From NCBI GenBank assembly GCA_014378525.1, contig JACMNL010000132.1, positions 25,577-89,576 of the forward strand: a stretch of 64,000 nt of DNA, given 5' to 3'. The position numbers and the translations under genes are program-made. Under the pieces are notes generated by a model. It saw nothing but the letters and a program-made list of their open reading frames with translations, had not been told where the DNA came from and ran no database searches. The stretch is from Bacteriovorax sp. (GTDB lineage: Bacteria > Bdellovibrionota > Bacteriovoracia > Bacteriovoracales > Bacteriovoracaceae). Shown here piece after piece: positions 26,695-34,998 of this stretch (position 1 is its first letter; each line of letters starts with the position of its first letter).

Positions 26695-28452
26695 ATGCAA
26701 AAACGACAGCCCTTTTTTAATTTTTCACTTTATGTTCTGATTGATGAATTTGATTTCACATGGCGGGATCTCGTTGCCATTATGATGTTCATTTCTTCTT
26801 TATGGCTCGGGATAAATCTCATCCGGGATATGGACGTGCCTTACAGCACTACAACTTTTCAGAACCTTGATTTGAGTTACTCCAGAATTCCGTATTACAT
26901 GATGAGAAGTACGTTTCGAATGTTCCTTGCCTATGGCGCTTCTTTATTATTCACCACAACCATTGGTTACTGGGCCTATCGTAGCAAGCGCGCCAGAGCT
27001 TTTATCATTCCGATCGTTGATATTTTACAATCCGTTCCTGTACTGGGATTTTTGTCGATCACGGTGACAGGATTTATGTCTTTTTTTCCACATAATCTTC
27101 TGGGAGTGGAGCTGGCGAGTCTGTTTGCTATTTTTACAGGCCAGGTCTGGAATATGACTTTAGGTTTTTATCATTCGCTAATTACACTTCCAAACGACTT
27201 AAAAGAGGTTTCCCGGGTCTATAAATTAAATCCCTGGCAGCGCTTTACCAGACTGGAGTTGCCGAATTCGACAATATCTCTTGTGTGGAATTCAATGATG
27301 AGTTTTGGTGGCGGATGGTTTTTCGTTGTTCAAAGTGAAATGATTACTGTGCTGGGAAAAAATATCAAGCTGCCAGGAATTGGGTCATATATGGGAATGG
27401 CGCTTGAAAAAGGGGACTCCCGGGCCGCGCTGTATGCAGTCCTTGCAATGGTGACTACAATTGTTTTAATCGATTTATTATTCTGGAAACCAATCACTGT
27501 GTGGTCCATGAAATTTAAAAACGAGCAAGTGGATTCAAGCGAAAATCCGAAGTCGTTAATTTTTGAAATTTTAAACAAATCGAAACTTGTGAATAGAATT
27601 GTTAATTTCATAATGAGTTCAATCGATACATTTTTTAACTGGTTTTTTAATCTTGGTGCCGTGGTCTTTTATAAAAACAACAGAAAAACCAGAGTTACAA
27701 AGAACAATAAAATACTGGATTTTGTTTTTTATCTTTTAGTTATCATCCTTATCTTTTACGTCACTTGGTTTGCTTTCAGCGAAATAAAAAATAAAATTTC
27801 CTTTCCTGATATCCTGCTGGTTTTAAAACTTGGAACCTACACAATGCTTAGAGTTTTTCTGATGGTCATTGTATCAACAGTTATCTGGACACCAATAGGT
27901 GTTTGGGTTGGATTTCGTCCGAACGCTGCAAGAATTGTAAGACCTATGGCGCAGATTGGAGCTTCATTTCCCATCAACATGACTTTCCCGATTGTTGTAG
28001 GATTTTTTATCAGTCACAATGTCGATATGAACTGGGGAAGTATTTTTCTGCTTTCTCTCGGGGCCCAGTGGTATGTTCTATTTAATATCATAGCCGGCGC
28101 ATCTTCTATTCCAGGCGATATGAAAGAGTGTGCACGTATTTTTAAATTAAAAGGTATCAAGCTCTGGTCTAAGATGATTATCCCTGCGATCTTTCCTTAT
28201 TGGGTAACCGGGGCGTGTACGGCCGCTGGTGGTGCATGGAATGCCAGCATCGTTGCCGAGTATGCTAGTTTTGGAAAACAGAAATTGATTGCTCAGGGAC
28301 TTGGATCCTACATTTCGCAGGCGACGAGTGATGGAAACTGGAACGGAATTTTCTTAAGCATCGTCACGATGTCTGTGTTTGTTGTTTTCATTAATCGCTT
28401 TGTTTGGCGCAATCTTTATAAATTGTCTGCTGAAAAGTTTCATTTGGAATAG
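26695..28452 (+). CDS. Duplicated ABC transporter permease, anion/NitT-TauT type
   Basis: The 585-residue membrane protein consists of two homologous permease halves joined by a linker (about residues 285-345). Each half has a binding-protein-dependent transport domain, seen at DILQSVPVLGFLSITVTGF in the first and QIGASFPINMTFPIVVGF in the second, with EAA-like loops (DLKEVSRVYKLNPWQRF; DMKECARIFKLKGIKLW). This fits the duplicated permease of anion-type importers related to nitrate/sulfonate/taurine systems. No solute-binding protein gene is adjacent, which is unusual for an importer. The ATPase gene follows after eight bases. Confidence 0.88.
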   Translation: MQKRQPFFNFSLYVLIDEFDFTWRDLVAIMMFISSLWLGINLIRDMDVPYSTTTFQNLDLSYSRIPYYMMRSTFRMFLAYGASLLFTTTIGYWAYRSKRARAFIIPIVDILQSVPVLGFLSITVTGFMSFFPHNLLGVELASLFAIFTGQVWNMTLGFYHSLITLPNDLKEVSRVYKLNPWQRFTRLELPNSTISLVWNSMMSFGGGWFFVVQSEMITVLGKNIKLPGIGSYMGMALEKGDSRAALYAVLAMVTTIVLIDLLFWKPITVWSMKFKNEQVDSSENPKSLIFEILNKSKLVNRIVNFIMSSIDTFFNWFFNLGAVVFYKNNRKTRVTKNNKILDFVFYLLVIILIFYVTWFAFSEIKNKISFPDILLVLKLGTYTMLRVFLMVIVSTVIWTPIGVWVGFRPNAARIVRPMAQIGASFPINMTFPIVVGFFISHNVDMNWGSIFLLSLGAQWYVLFNIIAGASSIPGDMKECARIFKLKGIKLWSKMIIPAIFPYWVTGACTAAGGAWNASIVAEYASFGKQKLIAQGLGSYISQATSDGNWNGIFLSIVTMSVFVVFINRFVWRNLYKLSAEKFHLE

Positions 28453-28460
28453 GTGAATTT

Positions 28461-29783
28461 ATGAAAGTATTAACTTCTCTTGAAAAAGTTTCTAAAACAT
28501 ACAATCTTGAAAATGATCAAGATGTTTTAATTTTAAAAGATATTAACTTAACGGTTAAAGAAGGTGAGTTCATCGCGCTCCTTGGCCAGTCTGGTTCCGG
28601 AAAATCAACCATTCTCAGAATCATGTCAGGTCTTATTCCTCCAAGCACAGGACGAGTCATACATAACGAAGAAGTTCTGGATGATGTTAACTCTGATGTG
28701 GCAATTGTTTTTCAAAGTTTCGCTCTCTATCCATGGCTCTCAGTTGCTGAAAATGTCCGCATTGGTCTTAACCAGAGAAAACTGACGAAAACAGAAGAAG
28801 ACAGTGAAATTGAAAATGCGCTCGATCTCATTGGTCTTGGTGGACACGAAAATGCATATCCAAAAGAGTTGTCCGGTGGAATGAGACAACGTGTAGGTTT
28901 CGCCCGCGCACTCGTGGCCAAACCAGAAATTCTTGCAATGGACGAGCCCTTCAGTGCACTCGATGTTTTTACTGCCAGAAATTTACGTGCTGAAATTATC
29001 CGTCTCTGGCAAAACGGAAATGCCGGATTCAAATCTGCTTTCATGGTGACTCACAATATTCAGGATGCCGTTGCAATGGCCTCGCGAATTTTAATTCTTT
29101 CAAGTAATCCCGGGAGTGTTGTATACGATATAAAAAATGAACTCTCTTACCCTAGAGATGAAAAGTCTTTCGAGTTCCAGGCAAGGGTGGATGAAATTCA
29201 CGATATGATAACTAGCTTAACTCTTCCTGATAAAGATAAGGATTATGAAAAATCATTTATAATGCCAAAGGATTTGAAGGAAGGTCCATCAACTGAACTA
29301 TCACACCGTATTGAATCGATTCCTGCCGTAACAGCAGGAAGGATGATCGGTCTTCTTGAAATGATTGCTAATGATAAAGGATTGGTAGATATTTTTGATT
29401 TGTCAGCACAAATGCGTGAGGAGTTTGGTCTAACTATTTCCGTTACAAAAGCACTAGAGCTTCTGGATCTGGTAGAAACACCTAAGCATGATGTTGTACT
29501 CACTCAACTTGGCCATCAACTTGTTATCTCCAATACTCTCGATAGAAAAATTATTTTCAGGGATCAGATTAAAAAACTCAATCTGTTTAAAATTATTTTA
29601 AATAAACTTGAAATGCAGACTGAGGTCAGTGAAGTCGCACTTCAGGAAGAAATTGCAGATAAACTTCCTTATGAAAACGCCGATAAAATATTCGATACCA
29701 TTGTCGACTGGGGACGTTTTGCAGAGATCCTCGATTACGATATAAACAGGAAAGTTATTTACGCGCCTGAAGAAGAAAATTAA
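28461..29783 (+). CDS. ABC transporter ATPase with C-terminal AAA-associated domain
   Basis: The 440-residue partner of the duplicated permease. Residues 1-250 are a NitT/TauT-type ATPase: Walker [11 protein letters not shown]-loop [10 protein letters not shown], signature LSGGMRQR, Walker [13 protein letters not shown] and a switch His in MVTHNIQ. The remaining 190 residues (from about [15 protein letters not shown]) match the AAA-associated C-terminal domain often found on ATPases of this subfamily, thought to be regulatory. Substrate unknown. Confidence 0.88.
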   Translation: MKVLTSLEKVSKTYNLENDQDVLILKDINLTVKEGEFIALLGQSGSGKSTILRIMSGLIPPSTGRVIHNEEVLDDVNSDVAIVFQSFALYPWLSVAENVRIGLNQRKLTKTEEDSEIENALDLIGLGGHENAYPKELSGGMRQRVGFARALVAKPEILAMDEPFSALDVFTARNLRAEIIRLWQNGNAGFKSAFMVTHNIQDAVAMASRILILSSNPGSVVYDIKNELSYPRDEKSFEFQARVDEIHDMITSLTLPDKDKDYEKSFIMPKDLKEGPSTELSHRIESIPAVTAGRMIGLLEMIANDKGLVDIFDLSAQMREEFGLTISVTKALELLDLVETPKHDVVLTQLGHQLVISNTLDRKIIFRDQIKKLNLFKIILNKLEMQTEVSEVALQEEIADKLPYENADKIFDTIVDWGRFAEILDYDINRKVIYAPEEEN

Positions 29784-29808
29784 AAGAATAAAAACACCTG
29801 GGAAATGG

Positions 29809-30141
29809 ATGATCATTTTAAAAACACTGCTTCTATTTATCGTTACTTCACTCACAGAAATCATTGGATGTTATCTTCCATATCTCTGGCTGAAAGAAGG
29901 AAGGTCAGTATGGCTTTTGTTACCTGCGGCCTTGAGTCTATTCTTGTTTTCCTGGTTGCTCACACTTCATAATACAAACGCAGGACGAATATACGCTGCC
30001 TATGGTGGAATCTATATTTCAGTAGCTCTTTTCTGGATGTGGTTTGTAGAAGGTAAGAGACCTGATCATTGGGATGCTATTGGAATTTGTATAATTCTAA
30101 TTGGTAGCGGGATTATATATTTTTCTCCGCACAGAATTTAG
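29809..30141 (+). CDS. YnfA/UPF0060 family small membrane protein
   Basis: A 110-residue protein with four transmembrane spans. Family landmarks are [36 protein letters not shown] and the EGKRPDHWD loop. YnfA belongs to the drug/metabolite transporter superfamily, related to small multidrug resistance pumps; its physiological substrate is unsettled. It begins 25 bases after the ABC ATPase and may share its transcript. Confidence 0.9.
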   Translation: MIILKTLLLFIVTSLTEIIGCYLPYLWLKEGRSVWLLLPAALSLFLFSWLLTLHNTNAGRIYAAYGGIYISVALFWMWFVEGKRPDHWDAIGICIILIGSGIIYFSPHRI

Positions 30142-30160
30142 TAAAAATAAGTTGAAAGAA

Positions 30161-30235
30161 TGGTAGTCGGAATAGGGATCGAACCTACGACCACTTGGAT
30201 GTCGACCAAGCGCTCTACCACTGAGCTATCCGACT
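30161..30235 (-). tRNA. tRNA-Val (anticodon GAC), CCA encoded, with C at position 33
   Basis: Read on the minus strand, the seven-base acceptor stem AGTCGGA pairs with TCCGACT, followed by A73 and an encoded CCA. The D arm is GCTC...GAGC and the T loop TTCGATC. The anticodon stem CTTGG/CCAAG encloses the seven-base loop TCGACAT, placing GAC at 34-36. The base before it is C, where nearly all tRNAs have U33. Confidence 0.93.
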
Positions 30236-30249
30236 ATTGATGAGCGCCT

Positions 30250-30278
30250 ATACTAAGATCCCTCGAGTTTCCTGTCAA
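30250..30278 (-). promoter_or_regulatory. Strong sigma-70-type promoter of tRNA-Val
   Basis: On the minus strand, a perfect -35 TTGACA (30278-30273), a 17-base spacer and -10 TAGTAT (30255-30250), about 15 bases before the tRNA 5' end. The following GGCGC fits the GC-rich discriminator of stringently controlled stable-RNA promoters. Confidence 0.8.
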
Positions 30279-30342
30279 ACTTTCTGTTGTGTGTTATCTG
30301 TTTTTTTCGTGCCTGCAGTTTCCACATAAGCTATATTTAAGC

Positions 30343-31992
30343 ATGCAGAAAAATAGAATGCCTCTCAACTTCGGTGGCCTCCTTTGGGGCCAGTTAAAAG
30401 AATTTAAAATTTACTACATCTTCGGTGCCATCGCACTTGTTGCCACTCACGAAATCCAAAGTCAGCTGCCATTTATGGCAAAAGAGCTGGCGGATTTTGT
30501 CGCGAAAAATAACAATGAACTTCGTCCGAGTTTATTTTTTTTATGTGCGCTGGGAATTCTGGTTTTCAGAACGTCTTCAAGAATTTTATTTTTTTATCCG
30601 GCCCGTTTATTACAAAAGTTTTTGCGTGCAGAACTTCTGGAGAAACTGGAATCCAATACACCTCAGAGATTTCGTCATTTAAATTCAGGTCAGCTTTTTC
30701 AATACCTCTCGGGGGACATTGATCAGATCAGGGCCTTGATCGGGTTCGTTGGTCTTCAAGGTGCAAACTTTATTATCGCGTTTTGTATTCTTGTTCCGAA
30801 GATGATGGCGTTTAATGCCGGCCTGTTAGTTGCGCTGACTCCGATGCTTGCGTGTTTTATTATTTTCACAGTTGTTGTTTCACGAAACAGAAAATATTTT
30901 AAACTGACTCAGGATATGCAGGGTGAAGTTCAAAACTTAATCATGGAAAGTTATGTAGGGAAGAGAACGATTAAAAACTTCCACTCAGAAGACTCGTTCA
31001 TGAAACTCTTTTCTGAACTCTCTTTGAAAGAACTTTATTATTTTTATAAATCGAGTTTAGGTGTTTCCATTTCAATGCCACTGATTGGATTTGGAGTCGG
31101 GCTCTCACTTTTATGGGGTGCCCAGATTATTAAGGCCAACCATCTCGGTGCAACTTCCTTAATTTTATTTTCAGGATTTATTTTCTTATTCATGGAGCCG
31201 ATGGGGTATCTTTCATGGATTGGGATCGTCGTTTCACGATCGCACGCTTCTTGGGAGCGTTTAAAAGACCTGGATTTAGCTCTGACAACTTCCATTGAAG
31301 CTGAAGAGAAGCTGAGAAATTTAAACCTTGAAGTTGTAGAAAACAATTACAAACTCCCTTACTGGGAAAACTCACTGACAATTAATTTCCGGCCGAATGC
31401 CTGGAACGTGATGATTGCCAAAACCGGTCACGGTAAAAGTGAGATGTTATTAAAGCTTTCAGAAGTTTTAAGACAGCGCGGGAAAAATATCAGCTTAGTT
31501 GCGCAGGATCCATATATCTTCAACGATACGATCGAGCGAAACGTATTTCTTGGAAAAAAAGAAACGGATGCTGAGCGCGAGTATGCAAAAACTATTTTAA
31601 AAATTCTGGGGCTAGATTATTTAGAGCCGAACCTTGAAAATCTTATGAAGATGGAAGTGGGAGAAAACGGAAAACGTTTATCCGGCGGGCAGGCGAAAAG
31701 ATTAAGCCTGGTTCGAAGCCTGATGAGTGAAGCGGAAATTCTCATCTGGGATGACCCGTTTTCATCTGTGGATTTAATTCTGGAAAAAGAAATTATCCTG
31801 GAATTAAAAAAACATCCGATTATGAACAACAAAACAATTATTTTGACGAGCCACCGTCTCTCGACCGTCAGACACTCCGACTATCTGGTATTTCTGGATA
31901 AAGAGGATGGAGTGGTTGAAGAAGGAATGGTTAACGATTTACTAAGAGAAAACAGCAAGACGTATGAATACTTCCAAAAACAAATGGTATAG
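30343..31992 (+). CDS. ABC exporter half with degenerate ATP site
   Basis: A type-1 exporter half-transporter with an N-terminal membrane domain of about six helices and a C-terminal ATPase. The nucleotide site deviates from consensus: Walker A reads AKTGHGKS (Ala for the first Gly), and Walker B ends WDDP, so the catalytic Glu is Asp. The signature LSGGQAKR, Q-loop VAQDPYIF and switch His (LTSHRLS) are present. This pattern is typical of the weak site in heterodimeric exporters. I use the ATG at 30343; the frame is open to 30289 and no ribosome site is convincing. It overlaps its partner by 29 bases. Cargo unknown. Confidence 0.85.
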   Translation: MQKNRMPLNFGGLLWGQLKEFKIYYIFGAIALVATHEIQSQLPFMAKELADFVAKNNNELRPSLFFLCALGILVFRTSSRILFFYPARLLQKFLRAELLEKLESNTPQRFRHLNSGQLFQYLSGDIDQIRALIGFVGLQGANFIIAFCILVPKMMAFNAGLLVALTPMLACFIIFTVVVSRNRKYFKLTQDMQGEVQNLIMESYVGKRTIKNFHSEDSFMKLFSELSLKELYYFYKSSLGVSISMPLIGFGVGLSLLWGAQIIKANHLGATSLILFSGFIFLFMEPMGYLSWIGIVVSRSHASWERLKDLDLALTTSIEAEEKLRNLNLEVVENNYKLPYWENSLTINFRPNAWNVMIAKTGHGKSEMLLKLSEVLRQRGKNISLVAQDPYIFNDTIERNVFLGKKETDAEREYAKTILKILGLDYLEPNLENLMKMEVGENGKRLSGGQAKRLSLVRSLMSEAEILIWDDPFSSVDLILEKEIILELKKHPIMNNKTIILTSHRLSTVRHSDYLVFLDKEDGVVEEGMVNDLLRENSKTYEYFQKQMV

Positions 31993-33748
31993 TTTATTTT
32001 TCTTTGAAGGCTCAAAAGGGATGCTGGCATTAACAGTCGTCTGTTTGATTTTGTCTTCCGTTCTCGGGGTCAGAACTCCACAACTTGTGGCGAACCTGTC
32101 TAAGAATTACAGTGATGACTCACTTTTTTCATCATCGCTTCTGGCGTTGTTTTACAACTTTCTTTTCGTTTACTTAAACAGAGTTATGTATCAGCTTGCC
32201 GTGAATAAATATGTGCGCCTTCTAATTCAATATGCCCGCACTCAAACTTACGGCAGATGGCTTTCAAGCAATGAGCACGACAGTGAAAAGTATCCGCAAG
32301 GGGAAATCCTCTCGCGTATTATGTCGGACACTGAAGCTATTCGAGATTTGATTACCTCAGGTTCATTCGGTATTTTTATTGATTTAAGTTTCGTTGTTTC
32401 ATGTTTGATCGGTTTCATTACATTAAATAAATTCACCGGATTTTTTATCAGTGGAACTGAAGTGCTGGTGACTCTAGGACTTATCTGGGGAAGCCAGCTG
32501 ATGCGTGATGTGTTTATGAAGCTCAGAAACTCTCAGGCGAAAGTTAACCGTGTTACGGCCAACGTTCTGGGTGGATTCCACCAGATGTATTACACCCGTC
32601 ACGACAAGTACGCTTCAGTGAAATCGAATGCGGCCTTCGAAGACTTTTTAGAAAAACAAAATCAGGCCAACAATTTAGATGCTGCTTACTACGCTGTTGC
32701 TGAATCGCTTTATCCGATTTTACTGGCGCTGGTTATATTTGTATTTCCTTATTCTGGATTAACGGAAGCTGCCCTTATTTTTGCTATTGTGGATTTAATC
32801 CAGAGATCGATCAGTCCTATTAAAGAAATTTCAGGAAAAATTGCGAACATCCAGAGAGCGATTACGGGGATCGATCGCATTCAGCATTTTTTAAATGACA
32901 TGCCTTTTAAACTGATGATGAACTCTTCAAGACTTTTATCTGAAACTCATCACTCGCGCTTAGTGAAACTTGACGTCAACGTTCCGAAGTTTACTTATCC
33001 TAAACGAGTAAAGAAAAATGCAGATGACACTGAAGAAGTACGCGATACTTTTTCTCTTCAAAATATTAAATTCCAGGGTTACCCGGGGCAGTTGATTGGG
33101 ATCGTGGGACTATCCGGTTCAGGTAAGTCAACTCTCTTGAATATTCTCGCTGGAAATGTGATTGCCCCTGAAGCCGTTGTAGATCTGACTATGAAGACCG
33201 ATGAAAAGAATTATCATCTGGCGATCCGCGATCTGGATGAATACCGCCGCGAAGTGAGTATCGTTTCTCAGGAATCGCATATTTTCAGTGAATCACTTAT
33301 TTTCAATATCACATTGAAACGTGAACTGGTTCCAGCGGAAATTGAGCATTTTGAAAAAACATGGAAAGAACTTGAAACGAGCATCCCTTACTTAAAAACC
33401 ATGGGACTTAAGACTTTCGAAAAGATCAATCCTACAAAATTATCGTTGGGGCAAAGACAACTTCTGGCCGGCGTTCGTGCCTGCTATTTAAAAAAGAACA
33501 TCGTCTTCTTCGACGAGATTTCTTCGGCCCTGGACTCGGAACTGGAGCAGGCCCTGCGTGTTTGTATTCTCCTGATTCAGGAGTTCTCACTCACGATTAT
33601 CGTCGCTCACAGAGTAGAGACCATCATTGGAGCAGACCAGATTCTGGTCATGGATAAAGGTCTGGTTGTTGACTCGGGGAATCACGAAGAACTTTTAAAA
33701 TCTTCGAATGTTTACCAGGAATTTATCCGCGAACTCTCGCATTCCTGA
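31964..33748 (+). CDS. ABC exporter half with competent ATPase
   Basis: The 594-residue partner of the preceding half-transporter. It has an N-terminal six-helix membrane domain and an ATPase with canonical Walker A (GLSGSGKST), Q-loop SQESHIF, Walker B FFDEISSALD with the catalytic Glu, and switch His IVAHRVE. Its signature is LSLGQ instead of LSGGQ. In a head-to-tail dimer, this altered signature would face the partner's degenerate Walker A, while the partner's intact LSGGQ faces this intact site, giving one active and one weak site. Direction is probably export; cargo not evident. Confidence 0.87.
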   Translation: MNTSKNKWYSLFFFEGSKGMLALTVVCLILSSVLGVRTPQLVANLSKNYSDDSLFSSSLLALFYNFLFVYLNRVMYQLAVNKYVRLLIQYARTQTYGRWLSSNEHDSEKYPQGEILSRIMSDTEAIRDLITSGSFGIFIDLSFVVSCLIGFITLNKFTGFFISGTEVLVTLGLIWGSQLMRDVFMKLRNSQAKVNRVTANVLGGFHQMYYTRHDKYASVKSNAAFEDFLEKQNQANNLDAAYYAVAESLYPILLALVIFVFPYSGLTEAALIFAIVDLIQRSISPIKEISGKIANIQRAITGIDRIQHFLNDMPFKLMMNSSRLLSETHHSRLVKLDVNVPKFTYPKRVKKNADDTEEVRDTFSLQNIKFQGYPGQLIGIVGLSGSGKSTLLNILAGNVIAPEAVVDLTMKTDEKNYHLAIRDLDEYRREVSIVSQESHIFSESLIFNITLKRELVPAEIEHFEKTWKELETSIPYLKTMGLKTFEKINPTKLSLGQRQLLAGVRACYLKKNIVFFDEISSALDSELEQALRVCILLIQEFSLTIIVAHRVETIIGADQILVMDKGLVVDSGNHEELLKSSNVYQEFIRELSHS

Positions 33749-33806
33749 TTTTTTCTCGCTATCATTATGACTAGTGAAAAATTATCTATCCAAGGTAGGA
33801 GTCGTA

Positions 33807-34862
33807 ATGAAAAAGCTTATGGGCAAATTAACACCGTTAATGGCGGTTGCCGTTCTAACTATCGTCGTGATCGCTTGTCAAAAAGAAGCGAATTCAAAAC
33901 CAAATTTTATTTTTAAACCGGCCCCTTCTACTGATGTAGTAGCGTCTATTGGTTCAGATAAAATCATGGAAAAAGATTTTGTTAAAGGAATCGAAAGTGA
34001 CCTTTACGAAGCAGAAATGAAAGTTTACGAAATTAAAATGGCAAGACTTCAAAGCATGCTTTTAGAGCGTTATATGAATGCTGACCCTGATAAAAAAGGT
34101 TTAACAAACGATCAGTTCCTGGACCAGAAAATTGCTAAAGGAACGAAAGTTTCAGACGCTGATGTAGAAAAATTCATTAAAGAACGTCAGATCCCGAAAG
34201 AGCAGATCAATCCTGAAATCAAAACACGTATCGTAGAATATTTAACAGTTGAACAAAAGAAAGTTGCTGTTGAAAAATGGATCGCAGAAAAAACGAAAAA
34301 AACTCCGGTTGAAGTTTACTTAAAAAAACCTCAGTTACCGGTATTCGATGTTCAACTTGGCGACGCAGCTGTTAAAGGCGGCGGAGATGCAAAAGTTACG
34401 ATCATCGAATTCTCTGATTTCCAGTGTCCGTTTTGTTCAAAGGGGGCCGTGATCCTGACTGCTCTTGAGAAAAAATACGGAAACAAAATCAAAATCGGAT
34501 TCAAACATTTTCCACTGCCATTCCACGCTCAGGCACGTTTAGCTGCTGAAGCTTCAATGTGTGCAAAAGAGCAGGACATGAAATACTTCTGGAAAATGCA
34601 CGACGCTATGTTTGCTGACCAGTCTAAACTTGATAAAGGCAATCTGATTGCTACGGCCAAAAAAGCTGGTGTGAAGGAAGCAGAATTCAAAGCATGTCTG
34701 GAAGCAGGTAAGTATAAAGCGAAAATCGACGAGTCAGTTGCCGAAGGAACAAACCTTGGGATCAAGTCGACTCCGACTTTCTTCGTAAACGGGAAATTAA
34801 TTAGTGGTGCTCAACCAATTGAAGTATTTTCTGATGTTATCGATGAAGAACTAGCAAAATAG
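33807..34862 (+). CDS. Lipoprotein with DsbA-like thioredoxin domain
   Basis: Exported 351-residue protein. Lipobox VIAC places the lipidated Cys at 24. Residues about 45-175 form a charged helical region like the N-terminal part of SurA/parvulin-associated proteins. Residues about 185-350 are a DsbA/BdbD-type thioredoxin fold with active site CPFC (207-210) and the cis-proline loop STPTFFVNG. It likely forms or isomerises disulfides in the periplasm. The start at 33807 is chosen for the GGAG five bases upstream. The cysteine-paired repeats of the giant lipoprotein in this window are conceivable clients. Confidence 0.88.
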   Translation: MKKLMGKLTPLMAVAVLTIVVIACQKEANSKPNFIFKPAPSTDVVASIGSDKIMEKDFVKGIESDLYEAEMKVYEIKMARLQSMLLERYMNADPDKKGLTNDQFLDQKIAKGTKVSDADVEKFIKERQIPKEQINPEIKTRIVEYLTVEQKKVAVEKWIAEKTKKTPVEVYLKKPQLPVFDVQLGDAAVKGGGDAKVTIIEFSDFQCPFCSKGAVILTALEKKYGNKIKIGFKHFPLPFHAQARLAAEASMCAKEQDMKYFWKMHDAMFADQSKLDKGNLIATAKKAGVKEAEFKACLEAGKYKAKIDESVAEGTNLGIKSTPTFFVNGKLISGAQPIEVFSDVIDEELAK

Positions 34863-34884
34863 TCCACAATAGACCGACTAAAAC

Positions 34885-34913
34885 AGTTGGGCAAAGGTCA
34901 TCTTTGCCCAACT
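34885..34913 (+). terminator. Perfect 12-base-pair hairpin after the DsbA-like gene
   Basis: AGTTGGGCAAAG (34885-34896) and its complement (34902-34913) with a five-base loop, 23 bases after the stop. There is no T-run after it, so it may be an inefficient terminator or an mRNA-stabilising stem. Confidence 0.55.
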
Positions 34914-34998
34914 CCAAATCTTGCCCCTGATCCTATATAATTGTTTAATGCCAATCCCTCAAAAATTATTGGGGCCTATTGTGTATTAAGGGTTATTT

